This document shows, in pieces, positions 34,749 through 43,975 of a DNA stretch of 64,000 bases. Under the pieces are notes generated by a model, which was not told the origin of the DNA, did no database searches, and saw nothing but the letters and a program-made list of their open reading frames with translations. How positions within the stretch are numbered: position 1 is the first letter of the stretch; every line of letters starts with the position of its first letter. This DNA comes from Sulfuricaulis sp. (GTDB lineage Bacteria > Pseudomonadota > Gammaproteobacteria > Acidiferrobacterales > Sulfurifustaceae): the NCBI RefSeq assembly GCF_024653915.1, contig NZ_JANLGY010000006.1, positions 62,001 through 126,000 of the forward strand, read 5' to 3'. Made by a program: the position numbers and the translations under genes.

Positions 34749-34882
34749 AGCACCAGGCAACAAGGGAGGAGATGATTCCGACTAAATAGTTCTGATTCCC
34801 AGAAATCCCGCCAGCCAGCAAGCGCGAGCCGCTTGGGTAGCCAGCCAACTCAATCCACATCATCAACGAGAGGTTAGCTACC

Positions 34883-36079
34883 ATGAGTCATTGCAATCAA
34901 AAAAAATCGGCAACAACATCGGCGCATGCCGAGGCGACAAAATTCAGACTAAGCACATTAGCCGCCGCAACCATCGCGGTTTTGATCAGTGCGCCCGCGA
35001 TGGCCGCGCCCAGCCTGGAGCAGCAGGTCGAACAGATGGGCAAAGAGGTCGATGAGCTGAAACAGGAAGTCGCGAAACAGAAGTCAGCGCACGGAGGTAG
35101 CGGCGCGACCAGCATCGGCGGCTACGGCGAGCTGCACTACAACAATCTGGACAGCAAGGACGAGATCGACTTCCATCGTTTCGTGCTGTTTTTCGGCCAC
35201 CGCTTCAACGAGCAAATACGTTTTTTCTCCGAGCTCGAACTGGAGCACTCGCTCGTCAAGGACACGAGCAACGCTTCCGGCCCGGGCGAGGTGGAACTCG
35301 AACAGGCTTATCTCGACTTCGATCTCAACGACGCGCACACCGCGCGTGCCGGTCTGTTCCTGATCCCGGTCGGCATCCTCAACGAAACCCACGAACCACC
35401 GACCTTCTACGGCGTGGAACGTAACCCGGTGGAGACCAATATCGTCCCCACGACCTGGTGGGAAGGCGGCCTCGGACTCAACGGACGCTTCGGCACCGGC
35501 TTCGGCTATGACCTTGCGCTGACCTCCGGACTCAAGGTCCCGACCAGCGGATCGAGCGCCTACAAGGTCCGCGACGGACGTCAGAAGGTGGCCAAGGCCG
35601 ACGCCAATAACGCCGCGGTGACGGCGCGGATCAAGTGGACGGGCGCCCCGGGTGTCGAGCTTGCTACCACCGTGCAGCGCCAGGATGCCATCGCCCAGGG
35701 TACGGTCGCCGACAGTGTGTCGGGCGCGGCGACGCTGTGGGAGGCCCATGCCGTGTTCGCGCGCGGGCCCTTCGGGCTGCGGGCGCTGTATGCGCAGTGG
35801 GACCTGGACGGCACCGGCCCCCAGGCGCTCGGGCGCGATGAGCAGACCGGCTGGTACGTCGAGCCCTCGTTCAAGTTGACCCCGAAGTTCGGCGTCTTCG
35901 CGCGCTTCAACGAATGGGACAACGAGGCCGGCAACGCCACCGACAGCGAGAAGAGGCAGACCGACGTCGGCTTCAACTACTGGCCGCACGAGCAGGTGGT
36001 GCTGAAGTTCGATATCCAGCGCCAGTCCGGCGCGGCCAACGATGACGGGTTCAACCTCGGCCTCGGATACATGTTCTAA
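34883..36079 (+). CDS. Outer-membrane porin (OprP/O-like)
   Basis: A 398-residue protein: signal peptide (ends PAMAA), a short coiled coil (VEQMGKEVDELKQEVAKQK) and a beta-barrel ending in aromatic phenylalanine (LGLGYMF). The N-terminal coiled coil followed by a phosphate-selective-porin-like barrel is common in proteobacterial porins. In this context it may pass iron complexes or anions. It has a long 5' leader and strong ribosome site. Confidence 0.75.
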   Translation: MSHCNQKKSATTSAHAEATKFRLSTLAAATIAVLISAPAMAAPSLEQQVEQMGKEVDELKQEVAKQKSAHGGSGATSIGGYGELHYNNLDSKDEIDFHRFVLFFGHRFNEQIRFFSELELEHSLVKDTSNASGPGEVELEQAYLDFDLNDAHTARAGLFLIPVGILNETHEPPTFYGVERNPVETNIVPTTWWEGGLGLNGRFGTGFGYDLALTSGLKVPTSGSSAYKVRDGRQKVAKADANNAAVTARIKWTGAPGVELATTVQRQDAIAQGTVADSVSGAATLWEAHAVFARGPFGLRALYAQWDLDGTGPQALGRDEQTGWYVEPSFKLTPKFGVFARFNEWDNEAGNATDSEKRQTDVGFNYWPHEQVVLKFDIQRQSGAANDDGFNLGLGYMF

Positions 36080-36107
36080 GCATCCAACTTTTCCGGGAGG
36101 AATCACG

Positions 36108-36668
36108 ATGATGACATCAATTCGCAAAATCACCATGGGGGTGGCATTGGGTCTGGCCGCGTTGAGCGGCCATGCCTGGGCGGTGGAGTATCCGATCGGT
36201 ACGCCGCAGCAGCGCCACGGCATGGAAATCGCCGCCGTGTATCTACAACCGATCGAGATGGAGCCCGAGGGCATGATGCGCAAGGCCGCGGAGTCTGACG
36301 TGCACATGGAGGCCGACATCCGGGCGCTGGCGCAGAACCCGAACGGTTTCGCCGAGGGCGAGTGGGTCCCGAACCTGCTGGTGAAATTCGAGATCGCCAA
36401 GGCCGGGTCCGACTGGAAAATCGCGGGCGATTTCATGCCCATGGTGGCGAATGACGGTCCGCACTACGGCGACAACATCAAGCTCGCCGGCCCCGGCAAG
36501 TACCACGTGAAGTACACGATTTATCCGCCGAACGCCCCGGAGAACGCCGCCGGCAAGCACTTCGGGCGTCACACCGACCGGCTGACGGGCGTGCGTCCGT
36601 GGTTCAAGACCTTCACGGTCGAGTACGACTTCACCTTCGCCGGCATCGGCAAGAAGGGAGGGTACTGA
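36108..36668 (+). CDS. ftrA: Periplasmic iron-binding protein P19/FtrA
   Basis: A 186-residue secreted protein of the P19/FetP/FtrA family, which binds Cu and Fe and serves ferrous iron uptake. Signal peptide to about GHAWA; metal ligands expected from P19 are visible in RHGMEI (His, Glu), FMPMVANDGPHYGDN (Met, His) and GKHFGRH. The ATG at 36108 follows GGGAGG. It overlaps the next gene by 1 nt (TGATG). Confidence 0.9.
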   Translation: MMTSIRKITMGVALGLAALSGHAWAVEYPIGTPQQRHGMEIAAVYLQPIEMEPEGMMRKAAESDVHMEADIRALAQNPNGFAEGEWVPNLLVKFEIAKAGSDWKIAGDFMPMVANDGPHYGDNIKLAGPGKYHVKYTIYPPNAPENAAGKHFGRHTDRLTGVRPWFKTFTVEYDFTFAGIGKKGGY

Positions 36669-38104
36669 TGAAAACGCGGGTATTACAACGTGGCGTCCTC
36701 GCCGCCGCCATCGGTTTCGCGCTCGTCGGCGCATCTCCGGTGTTCGCGGTCGAGCCGTCGAACGCGGAGATGCTCAAGCGCATCGAGCGGCTCGAAAAGA
36801 AGAACGAGGAACTCGAGAAGGCGTTGGAGAGCGAACGCGTGAGCGAACGGGAGCCGGAGCTCGTCACGCGTCTGAAGGATATCGAGTTCCGCACCCTCTC
36901 GATGCAGAAGCAGGCGCGCACGATCGAAGCGCTCGAAGGCGTGACGGCGGGCATCTCCTTCACCACGGTCGCACAGCATGCCGGCGGCAGTGCCACCACC
37001 AATGGCAGCAGCGAGACCCAGTGGAACTATCGCGCCGACGTCTCGGTGAATCTGCCAGGCGGCGAGATCGGCAATGCCGAAGGCAATTTGTTCGCCCACT
37101 TCCGCATGGGCCAGGGCGATGGCCTGACGCGCACCCTGTCGACTTTCGGCGGCGCGAACGCCACGGGCTTCCGCGTTCAGGGCCAGCGGCCTGATGACGA
37201 CGCTACGGTGCTGCTCGCGCAGGCGTGGTATCAGCTCGATGTGCCGCTGCCGCTCGGAGGTTTCAAACCGCGGTCGCGTGAGCAGCTCAGCTTCAACTTC
37301 GGAAAGATGGACCCGTTTCTGTTCTTCGACCAGAACAGCATCGCCGACGACGAGACCACGCGTTTTCTCAACACCGCCTTCGTGCACAATCCGCTGCTCG
37401 ACGCCGGCGGCGACGTCGGCGTGGACGCCTTTGGTTTCACGCCGGGGCTGCGGCTCGCCTACCGCAACGAGACGAAAAAGCCGCTCACCTGGGACGCCTC
37501 GCTCGGCGTCTTCGGCGCGGGCAGCGGCGCCACGTTCACCAACAGCCTTGAGAAGCCCTTCGTGATCGCGCAGCTCGAGACGGCGCAGAAGTTCTTCGGC
37601 GGTCTCGACGGCAATTACCGTTTGTATTTCTGGCGCAACGGACAGGCCACTCCCTACGCCAACGAGGCCGCTACCACGACCGAGGCCCACGCCGGCTGGG
37701 GACTGAGCGTGGATCAGCGCATCGGCGACGCCACGACCCTGTTCGGACGATTCGGGCACCAAACCAAGGGCAAGGTGCGTTTCGACCAAGCAGTTACCGT
37801 CGGTGCGGAATTCGGCGGGTCCTACTGGAACCGCGGCGCCGATGCCTTGGGCGTGGCCGTCGGGCAATTGCGCACGAGCGCGGATTTCCGGCGCGACGCG
37901 CCGACGCTCGATGCCGACGCCGATGGCAATGCCGACTTCGGCTACGCGGCGAGCGGCGCCGAGCGCCTCATCGAGCTGTATTACCGCTGGCGCATTCACG
38001 CGCAGTTCGAGATTTCGCCGGACGTGCAGCACGTCCGGCGTCCCGCCGGTAACGCCGCCAAGGACATGAACCTGATCGGCCTGCGCGCCCAAGTTACATT
38101 CTGA
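36668..38104 (+). CDS. OprB-like outer-membrane porin
   Basis: A 478-residue barrel protein: signal peptide (ends VFAVE), a coiled coil at about residues 35-60, then a carbohydrate-porin-like (OprB/alginate-porin) domain with LSFNFGKMDPFLFFDQN and VDAFGFTPGLRLAYRNE, ending in phenylalanine. It is translated as one unit with ftrA. An outer-membrane channel inside a ftrABCD cluster is an unusual component and may admit Fe2+ or a complex. Confidence 0.8.
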   Translation: MKTRVLQRGVLAAAIGFALVGASPVFAVEPSNAEMLKRIERLEKKNEELEKALESERVSEREPELVTRLKDIEFRTLSMQKQARTIEALEGVTAGISFTTVAQHAGGSATTNGSSETQWNYRADVSVNLPGGEIGNAEGNLFAHFRMGQGDGLTRTLSTFGGANATGFRVQGQRPDDDATVLLAQAWYQLDVPLPLGGFKPRSREQLSFNFGKMDPFLFFDQNSIADDETTRFLNTAFVHNPLLDAGGDVGVDAFGFTPGLRLAYRNETKKPLTWDASLGVFGAGSGATFTNSLEKPFVIAQLETAQKFFGGLDGNYRLYFWRNGQATPYANEAATTTEAHAGWGLSVDQRIGDATTLFGRFGHQTKGKVRFDQAVTVGAEFGGSYWNRGADALGVAVGQLRTSADFRRDAPTLDADADGNADFGYAASGAERLIELYYRWRIHAQFEISPDVQHVRRPAGNAAKDMNLIGLRAQVTF

Positions 38105-38126
38105 CCATGACCCAGGGAGGTGACCC

Positions 38127-38351
38127 ATGAGCGCTGACAACGATGTTGCAGACAGGCAAATCCTGGCCCGCTGCGCCGTGTGCCAGGTCGAACGGTGTGT
38201 CGAATGCGACACCGTGCATCTGCATATCGGCCACACGAGCCTGCGCTTGACGATGGCTGCGTTTCTGTCTCTTGGCACCACGTTGATCGAGGCGGCGCAG
38301 GAGGCAAACCGCGCGGTGGTGCCCGCGACGCCGCACCGCGCGGCGAACTGA
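38127..38351 (+). CDS. Small Cys-rich protein in the ftr cluster (74 aa)
   Basis: A 74-residue protein with a C-x2-C-x4-C-x2-C pattern (ARCAVCQVERCVECDTVHLH) followed by histidines, then a helical segment. A strong GGGAGGTGA ribosome site supports translation. The four cysteines could bind Zn or Fe or take part in redox chemistry. It lies between the porin gene and ftrB. I do not recognise a family. Confidence 0.65.
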   Translation: MSADNDVADRQILARCAVCQVERCVECDTVHLHIGHTSLRLTMAAFLSLGTTLIEAAQEANRAVVPATPHRAAN

Positions 38352-38359
38352 GGCGCGCC

Positions 38360-38704
38360 ATGATCTGTCGTCGCACCCAGTTCATCATCGCCACCGCGCT
38401 GTGGCTGGCGGCCGGGTCGCGGGTCGCGGCGGCCGAGGAGTTGCTGACGCTCAAGCTCACGGCCCGGAACGGTCGCTTCTACCCCGAGACCGTCGAAGCA
38501 CCGTCGGGCACGCGCTTCAAGATCGTGATTACCAACGAAGGTCCGGGGCCGGAGGAGTTCGAGAGCATCGAGCTGCGCAAGGAAACGGTGCTCGCGCCCG
38601 GGGTCACGCGCTCCGTCGTGTTCGCGCCGCTTAAGCCCGGCGTGTACCGCTTCTTCGGGGAATTCCATCCGGACACGGCCCAGGGGCGCATCGTCGTCAA
38701 ATGA
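38360..38704 (+). CDS. ftrB: Cupredoxin-like periplasmic protein FtrB
   Basis: A 114-residue secreted protein: signal peptide (ends RVAAA) and a cupredoxin fold (LKLTARNGRFYPETVEAPSG; PGVYRFFGEFHPDTAQG with a ligand-type His). It matches FtrB of Bordetella FtrABCD and the cupredoxin part of EfeO; FtrB is proposed to oxidise Fe2+ for the permease. The full set of blue-copper ligands is not obvious. Confidence 0.82.
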   Translation: MICRRTQFIIATALWLAAGSRVAAAEELLTLKLTARNGRFYPETVEAPSGTRFKIVITNEGPGPEEFESIELRKETVLAPGVTRSVVFAPLKPGVYRFFGEFHPDTAQGRIVVK

Positions 38705-38719
38705 CGGAGTCGAGCCATC

Positions 38720-39547
38720 ATGATTAACACATTGTTCATCGTCTGGCGCGAAAGCGTCGAAGCCATGCTCGTAATCGGCATTCTGTACGCCTGGCTCGGA
38801 AAAAACGACGAGACCGGCAGGGGGTTGCGTTATCTCTATGGTGGGATCGGCACGGGCCTTGGCTTCGCGGGCTTGCTCGCCTGGGCGATGCTCGCCGTGC
38901 AAAGCGAGCTTTCCGGCCAGGGGCTCGAATACTTCCAGATCGGCATGGTGTTCGCGGCCGCCATCCTCATCACGCAGATGGTGCTGTGGATGCGCCAACA
39001 CGGGCGTCACCTCAAGCGTGAACTGGAAACCGGCGCGGCCCGGGCGGCGGCCGGCGCGAACTGGTTCGGCCTGCTCGCCGTCGCGGCCATTGCGGTGGCG
39101 CGCGAGGGGGCCGAGACGGTCGTGTTTCTCTACGGGATCGCGCTGGAGCGGCACGGCTTCGCGGTCCTCGAATTCGCGGCGGCGGCCGCGGCGGGGTTGG
39201 GCCTGGCCCTCCTCAGCTTCTGGCTGCTTGCCGCGGGGGGCCGTTATTTCAGCTGGCGTGTCTTTTTCCGGTTCAGCGAGGCGGTGTTGCTGCTGCTTGC
39301 CAGCGCGCTCCTGGTGAACGGCGCGGAGAAGCTGATCGGCTCCGGCGTCTTGCCTGCGCTGGTGGACCCCGTGTGGGACACCTCGTTTCTTCTCGATGAC
39401 GCCAGCCGGGCGGGCGGTCTGATCGCCGCGCTGACCGGCTATCGCGCGCAGCCGGCGTTGTTGCTCGTGTTTGCCTATGGCGCCTACTGGGCGCTCGTGT
39501 GGTTGTTGATGCGTTGGCAACGGCAGCCGGCGCTCAAGCCGGCATGA
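38720..39547 (+). CDS. ftrC: FTR1-family iron permease FtrC
   Basis: A 275-residue membrane permease with about seven helices. Two REXXE iron-passage motifs are present: RESVE near the N-terminus (FIVWRESVEAMLVIG) and REGAE in the middle (VAREGAETVVFLYG). It is the transport core of the Ftr system. Its stop overlaps the ftrD start by 4 nt (ATGA), showing tight coupling. Confidence 0.92.
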   Translation: MINTLFIVWRESVEAMLVIGILYAWLGKNDETGRGLRYLYGGIGTGLGFAGLLAWAMLAVQSELSGQGLEYFQIGMVFAAAILITQMVLWMRQHGRHLKRELETGAARAAAGANWFGLLAVAAIAVAREGAETVVFLYGIALERHGFAVLEFAAAAAAGLGLALLSFWLLAAGGRYFSWRVFFRFSEAVLLLLASALLVNGAEKLIGSGVLPALVDPVWDTSFLLDDASRAGGLIAALTGYRAQPALLLVFAYGAYWALVWLLMRWQRQPALKPA

Positions 39548-40944
39548 CAGCCCCAGCCATGGAGCTTGCATCGCCCATGCGTTCCGCACCCGCTCTTTTT
39601 TTGCAGGGGTTGGGCGACGCCATGCAACGTCACCGCCGCGTGATCCTCGGCATCCAGTGGACGGTGGTGGTGTTCTATCTCGCCCTGGTGCTGGCCCCGG
39701 CGTTCCTGCCGCTGCCGCCGCAGGCCGCGCACCTCTACGACAACCTCACGCTGTTCGCGCAGTTCATGTTTTGGGGAATCTGGTGGCCGTTCGTCATGGT
39801 CTCGATGATGCTCATGGGCCGTGTCTGGTGCGGGGTTTTCTGTCCTGAAGGGGCATTGACGGAATACGTGAGCCGTCATGGCCTGGGGCGTGCGATCCCG
39901 CGGTGGATGCGCTGGGGCGGCTGGCCGTTCATCGCCTTCGCCTCGACGACGATCTACGGCCAACTCGTGAGCGTCTACGAGTATCCGAAGGCCGTACTCC
40001 TGATCCTTGGCGGTTCCACGGTCATGGCCGTGGCGGTGGGGTTCGTTTACGGTCGCGGCAAGCGTGTCTGGTGCCGCCATCTCTGTCCCGCGAACGGCGT
40101 GTTCCGTTTGCTCGCGCGCCTCGCGCCGGTTCACTTCCACACCGATCCCGAGGCCTGGCGCGGCACGCCGCGCGGCACGCCCGCCGTGGATTGCGCACCG
40201 CTCGTCGATATCCGTCATCTCTCTTCCATGGCTGCTTGTCATGCCTGCGGGCGCTGCAGCGGTCATCGGAGCGCGGTAAAGCTCGCATCGCGCTCGCCCA
40301 ATGAGGAAATCCTCTCGTTGAAGGATACGCAGGCATCGCCTTGGGAGGCGATGCTCCTCGTTTATGGCGTGCTGGGCATTGCCATGGGCGCGTTCCAATG
40401 GAGCGCCAGTCCCTGGTTCGTGGCGCTGAAGCAAGGCGTCGCCGAATGGCTGGTGGAACGCAATTTTTTCATCTTGTTGCAGGATAACGCGCCATGGTGG
40501 TTGCTCACGCATTATCCCGAGGTTAACGATGTCTTCACCTGGCTCGACGGGCTGTTGATTCTCTTCTACATCGGCGCCACGGCGCTCGCGGTCGGAAGCT
40601 GGATCCTGCTGTGGTTGCGCGCCGCGCAGGCGATCCTGCGCCGGCCGGGATTGATGTGGCGTCTTGCCTACAGCCTGGTTCCGCTCGCGGGCACCAGCGT
40701 GTTTCTCGGATTGTCCATGCTTACGGTGACATTGCTGCGCGCTGAAGGATTTGCGCTTTTATGGGTGGCGCCGGCGCGCATCAGCCTGCTCGTGCTGGCG
40801 GCTGGCTGGAGCGGCTGGCTGGCGGCGCGCATGATCCGCACCGTGAAAGCCGCGGGTTGGCGGCGCACGCTTTCCTGGATCGCGGTTATGACGGGATCGT
40901 CCGCGACGGTTTTCGCCTGGTCTTTGATGTTTTTTGTCTGGTAG
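39544..40944 (+). CDS. ftrD: Membrane polyferredoxin-like protein FtrD (NapH type)
   Basis: A 466-residue protein with several membrane helices and Fe-S Cys motifs: WCGVFCPEGALTEY, WCRHLCPANGVFRLL and ACHACGRCSGH. It matches FtrD of Bordetella, proposed to recycle electrons from iron oxidation in FTR1 uptake. It is longer than a minimal NapH, with extra C-terminal helices. It is immediately followed by FMN-binding and PepSY genes. Confidence 0.87.
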   Translation: MTAPAMELASPMRSAPALFLQGLGDAMQRHRRVILGIQWTVVVFYLALVLAPAFLPLPPQAAHLYDNLTLFAQFMFWGIWWPFVMVSMMLMGRVWCGVFCPEGALTEYVSRHGLGRAIPRWMRWGGWPFIAFASTTIYGQLVSVYEYPKAVLLILGGSTVMAVAVGFVYGRGKRVWCRHLCPANGVFRLLARLAPVHFHTDPEAWRGTPRGTPAVDCAPLVDIRHLSSMAACHACGRCSGHRSAVKLASRSPNEEILSLKDTQASPWEAMLLVYGVLGIAMGAFQWSASPWFVALKQGVAEWLVERNFFILLQDNAPWWLLTHYPEVNDVFTWLDGLLILFYIGATALAVGSWILLWLRAAQAILRRPGLMWRLAYSLVPLAGTSVFLGLSMLTVTLLRAEGFALLWVAPARISLLVLAAGWSGWLAARMIRTVKAAGWRRTLSWIAVMTGSSATVFAWSLMFFVW

Positions 40945-40953
40945 CGAGCAGGC

Positions 40954-41490
40954 ATGGTGAAATCGACCACGAGACGATGCCTGTTTCCCATGGCGGTCAT
41001 GTTGTTTTTTGCCGCCGCGCACTCATGGGCGGCGGATATTTATCAGAGCCCGGATGCCTTTTTAACAGAGGCGTTCGCCGGCCAGCCGCCGGCGCCGAAG
41101 ACGCTTTGGTTGACCGATGCGATGCAGGAAAGGGTCGTCCGTATTCTCGGTCACAAATACCCGGCCATGCGGCTGCGCTACTGGGAACACGAGAAACGCA
41201 GCGCGTGGATTCTGGAGGAAATCGGCAAGGAAGAGCCGATCACCGCGGGTATTGTGGTGGATGCCGGGAGAATAGAGCGCATGCGCGTGCTGATCTACCG
41301 CGAGAGTCGCGGTGACGAGGTGCGTTATCCCTTCTTCACGCGTCAGTTCGAGGGCGCGGAACTCAAGTCCGACATGCGGCTCGACCGTCACATCGACGCC
41401 ATCAGTGGCGCCACCCTGTCGGTGCGCGCACTTGAACGGCTCGCGCGTCTGGCTCTGTACCTCGACGGCGAGGCACGTGGGTCCCCATGA
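40954..41490 (+). CDS. Secreted FMN-binding domain protein
   Basis: A 178-residue protein with a signal peptide (ends HSWAA) and a C-terminal FMN-binding domain whose DAISGATLS motif offers a threonine for covalent flavin attachment by ApbE. RIERMRVLIYRESRGDE precedes it. Such flavinylated proteins pass electrons across or outside the membrane. It follows ftrD by 9 nt and overlaps the PepSY gene by 4 nt. No ApbE gene is in the window. Confidence 0.85.
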   Translation: MVKSTTRRCLFPMAVMLFFAAAHSWAADIYQSPDAFLTEAFAGQPPAPKTLWLTDAMQERVVRILGHKYPAMRLRYWEHEKRSAWILEEIGKEEPITAGIVVDAGRIERMRVLIYRESRGDEVRYPFFTRQFEGAELKSDMRLDRHIDAISGATLSVRALERLARLALYLDGEARGSP

Positions 41491-42230
41491 CGCCGCGACG
41501 ACATCGGATCACGAACCGGACACTCGGCGCGTGGCATCGTCGCCTCGGATTGGGCGCCGCCGTTTTTTTGATTTTCCTCGTCGTATCCGGTTTGCTGCTC
41601 AATCACAGTCGCCTCTTGGGGCTGAACCAAAGTTACATCCAATCGTCATGGCTGCTCGACTGGTATGGCATCCACGCGCCGGAAGAACCGGCGGGAATAG
41701 CGCTCGGGGGGCGCTGGTTGAGCGGGCTCGACGGGCGGATTTATTTTGACGGACGGGAACTTTCAAACATGCGCGGCCGGCTTAACGGCGCCGTTGTCCT
41801 CGATCACGCTATCGCGGCGGCGGTGGAGAACGACATCTGGCTGCTGACTCCGGACGGAATTGTCATTGAGCGACTCGGTCTCGCACAAAGGGTACCGAGT
41901 GGATTGCGCGCTCTCGGCGTGGATCGCAAAGGGCGTTTGGTGGCGCAGACCGCAAAGGGTTTCTACGCCGCCGATGCCGAGCTGTCCCAGTGGCGGTGGA
42001 TCGTCTCGCCCGTGGCGGACTGGAGCAGGCCGATGCCAGTGCCGCCCGCATTACGCGCGGAGTTGATCCGGCAATATCGTGGACGCGGACTGAGCGCTGA
42101 ACGGATCCTGGCCGATACGCATAGTGGACGGCTCCTGGGAAAAATCGGTGTGTGGCTGGTGGATTTGACGGCCGTCGCCTGCCTGGGGCTGGCCCTGAGC
42201 GGTCTGTGGCTATGGGTTAGGCGCCGGTGA
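41487..42230 (+). CDS. PepSY-associated membrane protein
   Basis: A 247-residue protein with a membrane helix near each end (AAVFLIFLVVSGLLL; LTAVACLGLALSGLWLW) and a large periplasmic middle part. The start, GAWHRRLG, is typical of PepSY-TM proteins, many of which act as ferric reductase or siderophore-reducing partners. Its ATG overlaps the FMN-binding gene, so the two are likely a functional pair. Confidence 0.75.
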   Translation: MTPRRHRITNRTLGAWHRRLGLGAAVFLIFLVVSGLLLNHSRLLGLNQSYIQSSWLLDWYGIHAPEEPAGIALGGRWLSGLDGRIYFDGRELSNMRGRLNGAVVLDHAIAAAVENDIWLLTPDGIVIERLGLAQRVPSGLRALGVDRKGRLVAQTAKGFYAADAELSQWRWIVSPVADWSRPMPVPPALRAELIRQYRGRGLSAERILADTHSGRLLGKIGVWLVDLTAVACLGLALSGLWLWVRRR

Positions 42231-42298
42231 GAAGGCCCGGGCGACGAACTGATAAATTAGGCATACAAACACCACCAACAGCTATTATCCTTTTGGAA

Positions 42299-43975
42299 AT
42301 GACGACAAGTATCGAAACCCTGCGCGCATCTCCCGAGCGCGAGACCGGCATTTCGGACTGGCTCAACGTCAATGTCCGTCTGTGGCGTCTGGCCAGTTTC
42401 GTCGTCGCCGGCATCGTGGCGGCGCCGATTCTGGTCATCGCGCTTTCATGGTTTACGCCGGCGGGCGACGTCTGGCGGCATCTGGCCCAGACTGTCCTCG
42501 GCGAGTTGCTGTGGAATACCGTCGTGCTGATGCTCGGGGTTGGTACCGGCGTGTTCCTGCTGGGTGCCGGTCTGGCATGGCTGGTGACGGTGTACGATTT
42601 TCCCGGTCGGCGTATTTTTGACTGGGCGCTGATGCTGCCACTCGCCATTCCTGCTTACGTGCTGGCGTTCGTGGCCGTGGCGCTGCTGGATTTCAGCGGG
42701 CCGGTGCAGGGCGCCTTGCGCACGGTATTCGGTGGCAGCGGCTGGTTCCCGCCGATCCGTTCTGCCGGCGGTGTCGTCACCGTCATGGTGCTGGCATTTT
42801 ATCCCTACGTTTACATGCTCGCGCGCGCCGCCTTCCTGTCGCAGGGACGGCGCATGCTCGAAACCGGACGCGTGCTCGGGCTCTCGCCGCGCGCGGCGTT
42901 CCTGCGCGTAGCGCTACCCATGGCGCGCCCGGCGCTGGCTGCTGGTGTGGCGCTGGCGTTGATGGAGGCGCTGGCGGATTTCGGCGCGGTGGCGGTATTC
43001 AATTACGACACCTTCACCACGGCGATCTACAAGGCCTGGCTCGGGCTATTCTCACTACCGGCGGCGGCGCAGCTGGCTTCGTTGTTGCTGCTGTTTGTGG
43101 CGGTCGGACTCATCGGCGAACGGCATCTGCGCGGGCGCGCCCGTTATCATGTGACGCTCCGTCTCGGGCGCGAGCAGCGCTACCGTCTGGTCGGCGTGCG
43201 CGCGTTCTACGCCACCGCCGCGTGTGCCGTGATACTGCTGCTCGCGTTCATCATTCCGGTAGGTCAACTGCTGCACTGGGCATGGGGCAACGCGCACGTG
43301 GATCTGGATCTGCGTTATCTGCGATTCTTCTTCAATACCGTTTCCCTCGGCGTTGCCGCCGCCGCGGTCACCACGTTCTGTGCGCTGCTGTTGGCTTATA
43401 CCTATCGTCTCAAACCCGACCGGCTGGTACGTGGTGCCGTGCGTTTTGCCACGCTTGGTTATGCCCTGCCCGGTTCGGTGCTGGCAGTCGGAATCATGGT
43501 TTCATTCGTCTGGCTCGATAAGCAGTTCGCCCAGTGGCTCCAGTCATTATTCGGCGTTGCCATAGGGCCCTTGCTCACCGGCAGTCTGCTGGCGCTGCTG
43601 CTCGCTTACGGCGTGCGCTTCATGGCCGTGGCCCACGGCCCGATTGACAGCAGCTTCGAACGCATCAAGCCGTCACTCTGGCAGGCAGCGCGCAGCCTGG
43701 GCGCCAGCAATTGGGAAATCCTCTGGCGCGTGTCGATCCCGCTGCTGCGCACCGGGCTGTTGTCGGCCTCGCTGCTGGTATTCGTCGAAGTTATGAAAGA
43801 GATGCCGGCGACTCTGCTGTTGCGTCCCTTCGGCTGGGACACGCTGGCCACGCGCATCTTCGAGATGACCTCCGAGGGCCAGTGGGAACGCGCCGCGCTC
43901 CCGGCTCTGACGCTGGTGCTGGCGGGCCTGATCCCGGTCGTCATGCTGGTGCGGCGATCGTCCCCCCAGGTCTAG
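42299..43975 (+). CDS. fbpB: Ferric iron ABC transporter permease FbpB
   Basis: A 558-residue fused permease with two membrane domains, each carrying the BPD-type EAA loop (AARSLGASNWEILWRVSIPLL in the second; GRVLGLSPRAAFLRVALPMA in the first). This double-domain plan is that of FbpB/SfuB. It should work with FbpA encoded 9 kb upstream; the ATPase FbpC is not in the window. The ATG at 42299 is preferred over an upstream in-frame GTG-type start. Confidence 0.9.
   Translation: MTTSIETLRASPERETGISDWLNVNVRLWRLASFVVAGIVAAPILVIALSWFTPAGDVWRHLAQTVLGELLWNTVVLMLGVGTGVFLLGAGLAWLVTVYDFPGRRIFDWALMLPLAIPAYVLAFVAVALLDFSGPVQGALRTVFGGSGWFPPIRSAGGVVTVMVLAFYPYVYMLARAAFLSQGRRMLETGRVLGLSPRAAFLRVALPMARPALAAGVALALMEALADFGAVAVFNYDTFTTAIYKAWLGLFSLPAAAQLASLLLLFVAVGLIGERHLRGRARYHVTLRLGREQRYRLVGVRAFYATAACAVILLLAFIIPVGQLLHWAWGNAHVDLDLRYLRFFFNTVSLGVAAAAVTTFCALLLAYTYRLKPDRLVRGAVRFATLGYALPGSVLAVGIMVSFVWLDKQFAQWLQSLFGVAIGPLLTGSLLALLLAYGVRFMAVAHGPIDSSFERIKPSLWQAARSLGASNWEILWRVSIPLLRTGLLSASLLVFVEVMKEMPATLLLRPFGWDTLATRIFEMTSEGQWERAALPALTLVLAGLIPVVMLVRRSSPQV

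Noticed and set aside
34749-34800. Five-codon ORF after hemP with a strong purine-rich site
   Set aside because: The ribosome site directly touches the ATG, too close for initiation, and the peptide is too short to judge.
35084-36442. A 452-codon minus-strand open frame over the first porin gene and ftrA
   Set aside because: Shadow of the plus-strand genes; composition and lack of any recognisable domain argue against it.
36683-39589. A 968-codon minus-strand open frame antisense to the porin and ftr genes
   Set aside because: High GC makes long antisense frames; the protein is low in complexity and the plus-strand genes carry clear family motifs.
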